Assembly (NCBI RefSeq): GCF_000473895.1
Contig: NZ_ASSJ01000001.1
Location: 62,001-126,000 of the forward strand
Source: Rubidibacter lacunae KORDI 51-2
GTDB taxonomy: Bacteria; Cyanobacteriota; Cyanobacteriia; Cyanobacteriales; Rubidibacteraceae
Reading direction: 5' to 3'
Length of the DNA: 64,000 nucleotides
Shown here: in pieces, positions 50,793 to 58,607 of the stretch
How the letters are laid out: the number at the start of each line of letters is the position of its first letter
Position numbering within the stretch: the first letter of the stretch is position 1
Program-made: the position numbers and the translations under genes
Notes under the pieces: generated by a model
The model's input: the letters and a program-made list of their open reading frames with translations, nothing else
Database searches by the model: none
Told to the model about the DNA's origin: nothing

Positions 50793-50827
50793 CGCGCCTA
50801 GTATTTGTCCAGAAAATACTAGGCGCG
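50793..50827 (+). terminator. Strong hairpin after the DUF805 gene
   Basis: A 14-bp stem: CGCGCCTAGTATTT at 50793-50806 and AAATACTAGGCGCG at 50814-50827, with a seven-base loop. It starts 37 bases past the DUF805 stop. There is no T-run, so it may be a processing or termination structure. Confidence 0.6.
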
Positions 50828-50982
50828 CACATGACCCTTATGTAACATGGCATTGGAACGAAGCTGTAATTCGAGAGCCAAACCGAGTTCTAATGGTCTT
50901 TTTAGCAACTGCACCGTCGAAAGAGTTCGATCTCTAGTCCGACCGCCAACCCAGGTAGAAAACGGGTCAGTGTCAACGGGTT

Positions 50983-51669
50983 CTAAAAATTCGGGAAGTT
51001 ATACCCGATTCCAAGCGTGAGTCCGACCGAGGGGTCGTCGTCGAGGAAGCCTACGCTGAGCGTTGCATTTGCCGTTAGGCGCGACGGCAGCGGGACGTCT
51101 AGTCCACTCGTGAACAAGAAACCGATATCGCCGTCGTCTTCATCCGTTTCTGTGGTGAAGGCCAAGCCGCCGCCCAAGAAGGGCGTGACGGCCTCATTCT
51201 GACGAAATGACTTGCCAACAATGGGAAAATCCACCGTGACGGGGACGAGGACTGCGGTGCGACTGCCGATGACGATCGCCGGTCGAATCGATACGGGCGT
51301 TGGCTGAATGCGAATGCGGCTATTGAGTGCAAAGCCGCCTTCAGCTCCTAGTGAGGCATCGCCGCTCAATCCGATGTGACCGCCCAGCCCAATGTAACTG
51401 GGGTTGCGAACGCCGCGTCTTACCAGTCGTTGCCGCCTCCCCCGAACGCCGCCTCGGGCAACCTCAATGGGGTCTACGTCCAGGGCTAGGGGTGTGATTG
51501 TCGTTGCAGCCGTACCCGGAACGGGCAATTGACCGGCTGCCGAACGCTTAGCAACGAGCTCGATGTCGACAACCCTCTCGGATTCTGCCGACTCAGCCTC
51601 CGCAGGGACTGGAAACGACAATACACTCGTAAACGCGATCGCCCAAACGGTGGTGCTGCGAACTATCAC
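50983..51669 (-). CDS. Exported protein, probable small outer-membrane beta-barrel
   Basis: 228 residues with an N-terminal signal peptide (VWAIAFTSVLSFPVPAEA). From about residue 88 the sequence alternates in a beta-barrel manner (YIGLGGHIGLSGDASLGAEG, FLFTSGLDVPL, NATLSVGFLD) and ends with LGIGYNFPNF, a terminal Phe as in outer-membrane barrels. I do not recognise a specific family. The start is a GTG at 51669. Confidence 0.6.
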   Translation of the reverse strand: MIVRSTTVWAIAFTSVLSFPVPAEAESAESERVVDIELVAKRSAAGQLPVPGTAATTITPLALDVDPIEVARGGVRGRRQRLVRRGVRNPSYIGLGGHIGLSGDASLGAEGGFALNSRIRIQPTPVSIRPAIVIGSRTAVLVPVTVDFPIVGKSFRQNEAVTPFLGGGLAFTTETDEDDGDIGFLFTSGLDVPLPSRLTANATLSVGFLDDDPSVGLTLGIGYNFPNF

Positions 51670-51766
51670 TCTTCAAGCCTCCCGTGCCCGTTAGCGATCG
51701 CAGTGTAGCCCAAAACGTTGGGGGATCGATTGACAGCGGCACCGGACAGAACCCGCGGGGAGGCAC

Positions 51767-54040
51767 TCAAAGGCGAGTAGGCGGATCTGACGGGAGTGCG
51801 ACTGCCCAACTCAAGACAAATCGATGGCAGGTCAGTGCCAGCTCTGGGTCGAGAGCTTCCATCCGGGATAAGGCCCGCATTGTCAGGCGGTACAGGCGAC
51901 TATCTCGCTCCGCTACGGCATCTGTACTGTGAGATTGCGCGCGGTAAAGGTCGTTCGCACCGAACAGCGTTCCCGGCTCGTACACGCAGACGATCCGCCA
52001 GCGATCGTCGGCCTCGGCCACTTGCAAGCTGATACGACCCGTTTCCAGGAAATACAGACCGGTTGTTTCCTCGCCCCTACGGAACAGGCGATCGCCAGCA
52101 GTCAGTCGCATCGGCTCCAGATAACCCATGAAGCGCATGGCATTGTCGTCATCGGCGAAGCGCTGTTTGAGTTGCTCGGCCAGAGGTAAGAAACGTCGCT
52201 CCTGCGGTGGGGCTGCCATCAGCAACTCGTTTTCACACCAGCCCACCGCTTGAGCAAGGTCGGGAAAGAGCAGCATTGCCTCTGACTCTGCATCGACTGC
52301 ACCAACTGTTTCAACTGCATCGACGAGGTGACAGCCGTTTTTCCGCAGGATGTATTGACCTGCGGGCGATAATCCGGAGACAATTGCCGTCCAGTTCCGG
52401 CGTGCTGCTAAGTGCTGTAGCTCCCGACAGTAGCGCACGGCGGCCGAGTCGAACTCGATCGCCGCCCGAAAATCCACGATCGCGTACGCTAGCGGCTCGC
52501 GATCGGGCGCTCGTTCCCGTTCGTACAAATGCTCGAGCACTGCGTATACCGTGCCGGGAAACAGATAACCGCGCAGCTCGGCTGCATAGATGCAATCGGC
52601 GCGCGTCCGTAAGAGTGTCCGTTGGTGTGGCGGTCGCAGCACAACACTGGCATCGCTGGGACCGAATTGTTGCGCTTCCAGTCGATCGCGATGGCGCGCG
52701 CGCGCGGCGCTCGCGACGACGGTCATGACGAGTCCGAGTGCCGCACCGGTAGGAAATCCGAATACGACAATAGCTAGGGCGATTGCCAATTGCAGCGCGT
52801 AGTCACCTGGCAACAACCGCGCCCGCGTTGCGATCAGCCAGTGCTCGAGAATTTCAATTCCTAACAGGATCGACAATCCGCCGACAATCGGCCGCGGGCA
52901 GACCGACAAAATGCTCGGCAGCTGCGTTGCCGCGATCGCCAACACCAGCCCAGAGAGTATGCCCGTTAGCCGCCCGCGGCCGCCATACTGCCGCGCTTCT
53001 AACGACTCATCGGCTCCATGGACGCCCGTTCCACCCGTGCCGAGCCCTGCCAGCAGGCTCGCGCAGCCCGCTACCCGCAACTCGACGTCAAGATCGAGGT
53101 CCCGGCCGGCCGCCAGGTTTAATTCGTCGAGGGCGATCGCAACTGCCAACACGCTTATCCCTGCCAGTGCAAGGACGAGTATTGCGTTTTCAGGCGTTGC
53201 CAGCGCTTCCCAGTTGAAGCGCTGCCAGCGGGAGAGCGGCAATAGCAGCGTGCCAACTCCATTGGCATCGTCGGTAGCAAATGGACCCAGCAGCCAACCA
53301 ACCGCCCGTGCCTCGCTCACAGGCACTTGTAAGAGCAGTAGTAGCAAGTAAAACAGCCCGGTTCCGATAAGTGCGCCGAGTCCAATTGCCAACTTGCGGT
53401 GGCGGAATCGACTCGACTCCAGAACTGCGAGAGCAAATAACAACGCAGTCAACCACTGCCAGATCGCTGGGGCCTGAAGTAGCTCGCCGAGTCCGTCCCA
53501 ACGCAATGGCAGACCGGTTGCCACCAAAACGCCTGCCCGCACCAATAGCCAGCCGAGACCGGCGAACAACCCACCGATCGGCGGTGAGGGCACGTAGCGC
53601 GCTAAACTCCCAACCTTGCCGAGACCTACTGCCAAGGCAACCGCACCACTTGCTACCGATGCCAGGGCAATTGCACCCGCTACTGTTGATACGGCATCTG
53701 CCCCCTCAGGGGCGACCGACAGCTGTCTGTAGGTCGCGCTGGCAACCGCACCGAGCAAAACCACTTGCTCCGGCCGCACGACCGCGATCGCACCCGCCCA
53801 CTGGCTGCCGAGGGCGATCGCCGTGCGGGCAATGGCCGTACTGAAGAACACCAACAGGACGCCCAGCGGTAGCAGCGGCTCCAAAGGTCCACCGAACAAA
53901 TCAGCTGCCAGGGCAAGTGCTGGCACGATTGCTGCCAGGCCGCTCAGCCCCCCGGCGATCGTGCTGGCGAGCAACTGTGGGGGTCTTAGTTCTGCTACCA
54001 GGCTCGCGCACAAGCGCGCGCCGTACTTGCCGATCGCCAT
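51767..54040 (-). CDS. SulP-family anion transporter fused to STAS and cyclic-nucleotide-binding domains
   Basis: 757 residues. About 1-430 are a SulP-like membrane region with many spans. A STAS-like part follows (about 455-560, containing DFRAAIEFDSAAVRYCRELQ). The C-terminal 120 residues resemble a cyclic nucleotide-binding fold (LTAGDRLFRRGEETTGLYFLETGRISLQV, then EPGTLFGANDLYR). The phosphate-binding-cassette Arg typical of cAMP binding is not obvious, so ligand binding is uncertain. The transported anion (sulfate, bicarbonate or another) cannot be told. The gene is divergent from a small secreted-protein gene. Confidence 0.85.
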   Translation of the reverse strand: MAIGKYGARLCASLVAELRPPQLLASTIAGGLSGLAAIVPALALAADLFGGPLEPLLPLGVLLVFFSTAIARTAIALGSQWAGAIAVVRPEQVVLLGAVASATYRQLSVAPEGADAVSTVAGAIALASVASGAVALAVGLGKVGSLARYVPSPPIGGLFAGLGWLLVRAGVLVATGLPLRWDGLGELLQAPAIWQWLTALLFALAVLESSRFRHRKLAIGLGALIGTGLFYLLLLLLQVPVSEARAVGWLLGPFATDDANGVGTLLLPLSRWQRFNWEALATPENAILVLALAGISVLAVAIALDELNLAAGRDLDLDVELRVAGCASLLAGLGTGGTGVHGADESLEARQYGGRGRLTGILSGLVLAIAATQLPSILSVCPRPIVGGLSILLGIEILEHWLIATRARLLPGDYALQLAIALAIVVFGFPTGAALGLVMTVVASAARARHRDRLEAQQFGPSDASVVLRPPHQRTLLRTRADCIYAAELRGYLFPGTVYAVLEHLYERERAPDREPLAYAIVDFRAAIEFDSAAVRYCRELQHLAARRNWTAIVSGLSPAGQYILRKNGCHLVDAVETVGAVDAESEAMLLFPDLAQAVGWCENELLMAAPPQERRFLPLAEQLKQRFADDDNAMRFMGYLEPMRLTAGDRLFRRGEETTGLYFLETGRISLQVAEADDRWRIVCVYEPGTLFGANDLYRAQSHSTDAVAERDSRLYRLTMRALSRMEALDPELALTCHRFVLSWAVALPSDPPTRL

Positions 54041-54086
54041 CAGCCCGATCGCTCGTCAGTCGGTACAATCTCTCACAATACACCTT

Positions 54087-54126
54087 ATGTGTTGTGGACC
54101 AGCGGCATGTGATGTGGACCAACGGC
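54087..54126. repeat. Two tandem 20-bp copies upstream of the SulP gene
   Basis: Copies at 54087-54106 and 54107-54126 share 18 of 20 bases (core TGTGGACCA). They lie 47 bases upstream of the SulP start, between two divergent genes. This position suits a regulator binding site, but no regulator is known to me. Confidence 0.6.
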
Positions 54127-54334
54127 GAGAGCTAACCCCTTCGGTTCCCGCAACCCCTGGCAACTGTTTGACTAACCCTTTCCCGCACAGTCGGGAGCCT
54201 CCGTGCTGGCATGCGGTTGCACCCCCGGCTTGCTTCAGAATCCCCGATACTAAATCCCCCAGATTGCGGTTCGAGTTAGATTGCAGCATCCCCCGCAGCA
54301 CCCATCACTGAAGATTTAGATACAGCAAGTCATT

Positions 54335-54661
54335 ATGCGGACTCGATCTGAAATGTTAAGTACCCTCGTCAAGTCACTGAGCGTACTCGCGATCGCCGCG
54401 CTCTGGATATTGATGGTTACAGCACCTGCCGAAGCTGCCTTCTGTCGGACGGTTGCCGGGCACTCGATCTGCATCCTCGACATCAAGCGCAGCGCTAAAT
54501 ATCACTGGGAATATCGCGCCCGTGTCAGCGTCGATGGCAAAAAGCGTCCCTTTGAGGTTTATAACTGCCGCCGTCGGATACGCGTGCGTCGCGACGGCCG
54601 GATCGTCCCCTTCGATGACGACGGAGTAGGAAACTCGATCTGCAGTTTGCTCGCGCGCTGA
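54335..54661 (+). CDS. Small secreted Cys-containing protein
   Basis: 108 residues with a clear signal peptide (LVKSLSVLAIAALWILMVTAPAEAA). The mature part has four Cys residues (FCRTVAGHSICILDI, VYNCRRRIRV, NSICSLL), which could form two disulfides outside the cytoplasm, and is basic in the middle. I recognise no named family. An internal ATG at residue 7 is an alternative start. The gene is convergent with the TpsB transporter gene. Confidence 0.6.
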   Translation: MRTRSEMLSTLVKSLSVLAIAALWILMVTAPAEAAFCRTVAGHSICILDIKRSAKYHWEYRARVSVDGKKRPFEVYNCRRRIRVRRDGRIVPFDDDGVGNSICSLLAR

Positions 54662-54743
54662 ACGACCCGCGCTCGCATCCGTCGCTACTGTTGCTTTGCG
54701 GGCGTTGTTCCGCCGCCTGCTCTCAGAACTTGTCAAGCTGTCG

Positions 54744-54788
54744 AATGCCCCTGGTTGCGATATTTTCGCTTGCGGTTTTAGGGGCATT
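54744..54788. terminator. Inverted repeat between convergent genes
   Basis: A perfect 9-bp pair, AATGCCCCT at 54744-54752 and AGGGGCATT at 54780-54788, around a 27-base loop. It lies between the ends of the secreted-protein and TpsB genes and may be a shared terminator, although no T-run follows on either side. Confidence 0.35.
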
Positions 54789-54797
54789 AGCGTCTGA

Positions 54798-56627
54798 CTA
54801 GAACCCATAGCCGATGCTGAAATATAGCCCGTCGTCTTGGATGTTGTCACCCTCAGCATCGATATCGACCAGCGACACGCCGTAGTCGAGGCGGAGGTCT
54901 AGATTGCGGATCGGCTGCCACAAAAATCCCGTCCCGATCGCGGCGATCGCGGTGGTGTCGGAACCAATGTCATTGGGATTGTTGCCGGCATTGAACACGG
55001 CACCGGCGTCAAAAAAGGGTGCGATTTGAAACACTGGTTCGCCGGCATCGTTGAGAGCGACCGTAATGCGGTTTTCGAGCGACAGCCGAACCCCGCCATC
55101 GGCGGCAAGCACGTTCTCCCGGTAGCCGCGGACCGACTGACCGCCGCCAATAACAAATTGTTGCGACGGCAGCAGGCTGTCCGGCGTCAGTTGCATATCC
55201 AGTTGCGCGATCAACAAATGGCGGTTGCCGATCGTCTGTACGCGCTGTGCTTGGCCCAACCAACTGAAGAAGCGACTGTCTGGAATCGGTTGGTCGTTTG
55301 TGGTTGCACCGAATAGCCCCGTGCCAACCGCGAACTGCGATCGCAACGCCCATGCCCCCGTCGGCGATCGACGGACGTATTCCTGTCCGAAATTAAAGAC
55401 GCTGGTGCTGGACATACCGTCCTCATCAGGACCGAAACCGAATGGAGTCGGGATGTCGGACACAAAGGTTTGTCCGTTCTGATAGGTGAAGCCGAAGGTG
55501 AGCGCCAGTTCTTGGCGTGGCGTCCGAATCAGCGGTTGGCGAAAGCTCGCTTCGACGAGCTCGAAGTCGCCTTCGATCTCGAAGTCGTCAAACGGATCTT
55601 GTACGACGGCATTCCGTCCCACTACGCCGCGCAACTGCAAGGTTCCGTCGCGGGGATTGAGGGGAACGCGATAGGCAATATCGAACGATTCCGCACCGTT
55701 GCGAAACGTGCGATCGTACTCGAACAGCCAGTAGTCGCCCGCACCAACAAAGTTGCGGACGCCAAAATTGAGTTCGAACTGCTCGGAGCCAATGCTCGGT
55801 GGCGAATAGTTGTTGACGTCGATGCTTCCGAAGAGGCGATCGGCTTCTAAGATCCGCACGTCGATGATGCTTTGACCGAACCCTTCACCTGCCCGCAAGC
55901 TGGCTTCGATGTTTTCGAAGATCGGATCGAGGCGCAGGACGCGCAGGCGATCCTCGAGTTTACCGACGTTGAGGGGTGCGTCCGCGTCGAGGGCAATGCG
56001 CGATCGCACGTAGCTTTCATCGAGGCGGCGCGTCCCTTCAATGATTATTTCCTCGACCCCACCCTCGATCGCGCGGATTTCCACCATCCCGCTCGGGAGC
56101 GTAGCTTCCACGACAACTGCCCGGGAGGTGAGATAGCCCTGCTCGATATAGAGTGCGGTAATCGCATCGGCAGCGGCAATTAACTCCGCGCGCGTCGTCG
56201 TCCCCACGAGCGGCTCGACAATCGCGGCAAAATCTTCTGGTTCGAAAACGGTACTGCCGATAACCTCGACACTCACAACCTCGACTGCAATGGCGTCGGC
56301 ATCGGTGGGGGGGGTAACGGGCACTACTGGCGGCTCGACATCGGGAGCGTCGTCCGCTTCGGGGAGTGGAGCGGGCAGTTGCGGTTGCTGTTGTTGTAGA
56401 AAACGCTCTTGCGGTCGATCTCGGACCTGCGCGAGTAAATCCGTTACCGTTAAGTCCGCCACCGGGACGGCCGCCGCCAACGACTGCGTCGACACCTCGA
56501 CAGTTGCAGCGATCGCCTCGCGATTCGGACCGATGCTCAGCACAATCCCCGCACAGAACGGCGCGCAAAATTGCGCAACAGATGCCCCCCTGTAAATCCA
56601 TCGAGAGCCGCGATCGCTCATGCCCAT
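54798..56627 (-). CDS. Two-partner secretion TpsB / ShlB-FhaC-type outer-membrane transporter
   Basis: About 609 residues from an ATG at 56627 (MGMSDRGSRW); the frame is open 21 codons further up. A signal-like segment (APFCAGIVLSIG) precedes a Pro/Gln-rich linker. Then come POTRA domains (VVSVEVIGSTVFEPEDFAAI; IEQGYLTSRAVVVEA; DESYVRSRIALDADAPLNVG) and a C-terminal barrel with the VRGYRE motif. It ends in Phe. Such proteins export a large TpsA partner, but none lies within this window on either side. Confidence 0.88.
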   Translation of the reverse strand: MGMSDRGSRWIYRGASVAQFCAPFCAGIVLSIGPNREAIAATVEVSTQSLAAAVPVADLTVTDLLAQVRDRPQERFLQQQQPQLPAPLPEADDAPDVEPPVVPVTPPTDADAIAVEVVSVEVIGSTVFEPEDFAAIVEPLVGTTTRAELIAAADAITALYIEQGYLTSRAVVVEATLPSGMVEIRAIEGGVEEIIIEGTRRLDESYVRSRIALDADAPLNVGKLEDRLRVLRLDPIFENIEASLRAGEGFGQSIIDVRILEADRLFGSIDVNNYSPPSIGSEQFELNFGVRNFVGAGDYWLFEYDRTFRNGAESFDIAYRVPLNPRDGTLQLRGVVGRNAVVQDPFDDFEIEGDFELVEASFRQPLIRTPRQELALTFGFTYQNGQTFVSDIPTPFGFGPDEDGMSSTSVFNFGQEYVRRSPTGAWALRSQFAVGTGLFGATTNDQPIPDSRFFSWLGQAQRVQTIGNRHLLIAQLDMQLTPDSLLPSQQFVIGGGQSVRGYRENVLAADGGVRLSLENRITVALNDAGEPVFQIAPFFDAGAVFNAGNNPNDIGSDTTAIAAIGTGFLWQPIRNLDLRLDYGVSLVDIDAEGDNIQDDGLYFSIGYGF

Positions 56628-56994
56628 ATCCCACAATTCGGACGGAACCACGCGGAAATTATGGCACGCTCCTTGCACGAAATCCATCATTCGAGTCGGA
56701 ATTGCTCGCTCAGCTTGAGAACGTCACTAGGTCTGAATGCACGGCCCGCTCGCTCGAGATCGAACCTGAAGCCAGTTTGTAAAATATGTTTAAGCTAGCA
56801 TTATGCTGAAAATCCATGCTCCACATCGAGCGAGTGTTGGAGCACCCGTTAGGGTAGATAAAATCGGAAGGATTGAATCTAGCCACACACCTTTACAGAC
56901 CTAAGTATCAGACTCCGATTTGTCTCTCCGGCACCCGACTCCTCGGGACTCTCTCAAACTAGACTGCATCCACTGCAAAATCCCTCCGTTCTAT

Positions 56995-57130
56995 TAGAGG
57001 CTGTTTGAAAAGTTGACTTGCGCGAAGTTAGGCACATGCCTCTTGACTAGGGAGCAGGGCTTTCGGAGCTTTTCTACGGGTAGCTCGGGGCAGTCTGGTA
57101 CCGAGCTGGACCCTTTTCAATCAGCCTCTA
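56995..57130. mobile_element. MITE-like element, 132 bp with TA target duplication
   Basis: Terminal inverted repeats GAGGCTGTTTGAAAAG (56997-57012) and CTTTTCAATCAGCCTC (57113-57128) match at 15 of 16 positions. TA flanks both ends (56995-56996 and 57129-57130), as expected for a TA target-site duplication of the IS630/Tc1 type. The interior has no credible gene, so it would need a transposase in trans. The element abuts a transposase remnant. Confidence 0.7.
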
Positions 57131-57427
57131 GGATTCTGCTCGGATGCATCGCAACTTCTCCAGAAGGTTTCTGCCAAATTGTCTCGGTATTTCTACTAGC
57201 TCTAAAATGAAATATGCAATTAGAGCAGGATAGATCTGCTGCTCGATTCCACTGGCATTCTTTGCGATCGAGTGTCCGGCTTTAAATGCATCTTCGGGAA
57301 TTTCCACAATTGCCCAATGTGTAAAAAAATTCGATATGGGCTCGTCAGGATTTTTGTGTAAACCCTCAGCAGAATTCAAGCGCGAACTGTTGGTGACAGG
57401 GAATTTCTGCCAGTCCCTCGAGGGCAA
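57128..57427 (-). pseudogene. IS4-like transposase remnant (C-terminal part)
   Basis: A 99-codon frame whose second half (QQIYPALIAYFILELVEIPR, then FGRNLLEKLRCIRA) resembles the C-terminal end of IS4-type transposases, by recall only. The first half is not recognisable, so the 5' part is missing or diverged. The stop codon TAG is made of the TA duplication plus the first base of the adjacent MITE, so the frame was probably truncated by that insertion. Confidence 0.5.
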
Positions 57428-57595
57428 TAGAAAATCACTCCAGACTTGGAAATTAGCAGATTTCGAGCCTCTGAACCGCGAACGTTTCTAGCTTCAATAC
57501 TTCCAATCCGGAGGGTGCTAGTGCTGACACTCGCTCTGGACGACACCTCTCGCGGTGTATGGGTTTGCCACGAACCCTCTACAACTAAGGGAACC

Positions 57596-58519
57596 CTACC
57601 AGATCGAGCCTAGAAATACGCCGGCCAGCAAAGTAAATCCGATCGCGACGTTCTCGCGGAAAACTTGTCCGTACAGTCTCGGCGGCACCCGCGGTCGGCT
57701 CAGCTGCCAGCACTCTCGTATCCATAGCGCTGAGGCGATCGCCCACGTCGCCCAGAACGACACGTGCAGGTGCATGACGATACCCTCGGCGGCCAGCAAG
57801 AGTGACGTCCCGGCAAAGAACGCGCTCACGGCAGCAACGACGCGATCGCCGAAGAACAACGCGCTGGAATTGATTCCGATGCGCCGGTCGTCCTCGCGAT
57901 CGGCCATGGCGTATACCGTATCGAAGCCGAGCGTCCACAGCAATGTCGCGCCCCACAGCAGCCACATGGGCGCTCCCGAGCACTGCCACAGCCACACCTG
58001 CCCGTCGCACGCGATCGCGCTCCAGCCAATCGCTACTGTGAAGCCCCAGGCGATCGACAAGACCAACTGCGGCACCGGGAAGAAACGCTTCGCCAGGGGA
58101 TAACACACGATAACCGGTACTGCCGCCACGCTCAGCATGAAGCTCACCCGGTTGAGGTACAGCGCCGCCACTGCCGCGCAGGCCAGTGCCACTCCCGCCA
58201 CGACGATGCCCGTGCGGACCGACAGCGCCTTCGACGCCAGCGGCCGCGATCGCGTGCGTTCTACTTGCGGATCGATCTCCCGGTCCCAGAGGTCGTTGAT
58301 CGCGCAACCGGCTGCACTCGTCGCCAGGCTGCCGAGCAATATTACGCCCACTAGGGGCAGCGGCGGCGTCCCCTCCGCGGCCAGCACCACCGCCCACAAG
58401 GCTGGAATCGCCAAAATCAAGCGCCCTGCCGGTTTATTCCACCGCAGCAAGCGGACGATGCTCAACCACGTCGGTTCTGGAGTGGATGGCAACTGTGAAG
58501 GTAATCGACGACTTGTCAT
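57596..58519 (-). CDS. ubiA: 4-hydroxybenzoate polyprenyltransferase (plastoquinone pathway)
   Basis: 307 residues with about eight membrane spans. The first Asp-rich motif NDLWDREID (Asn75, Asp76, Asp79, Asp83) and the second DREDD bind prenyl diphosphate through Mg. In cyanobacteria this enzyme attaches a solanesyl chain to 4-hydroxybenzoate for plastoquinone. The gene is divergent from ppx, a common cyanobacterial arrangement, with 88 bases between starts. Confidence 0.93.
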   Translation of the reverse strand: MTSRRLPSQLPSTPEPTWLSIVRLLRWNKPAGRLILAIPALWAVVLAAEGTPPLPLVGVILLGSLATSAAGCAINDLWDREIDPQVERTRSRPLASKALSVRTGIVVAGVALACAAVAALYLNRVSFMLSVAAVPVIVCYPLAKRFFPVPQLVLSIAWGFTVAIGWSAIACDGQVWLWQCSGAPMWLLWGATLLWTLGFDTVYAMADREDDRRIGINSSALFFGDRVVAAVSAFFAGTSLLLAAEGIVMHLHVSFWATWAIASALWIRECWQLSRPRVPPRLYGQVFRENVAIGFTLLAGVFLGSIW

Positions 58520-58607
58520 AACGGCTGCAAATGGGCGGTCTTAGGAGACGAGAGACGGTATATGGTGAATAAACGACTCGATCCTAACTGCAACCGACAC
58601 CGCGCGC

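Larger units (their letters stand above)
56691..57595. other. Long spacer with a MITE and transposase remnant
   Basis: About 900 bp between the TpsB start and the end of ubiA. It holds a 132-bp inverted-repeat element (56997-57128) and a transposase fragment (57128-57427), listed separately. The rest has no recognised gene. Confidence 0.5.
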
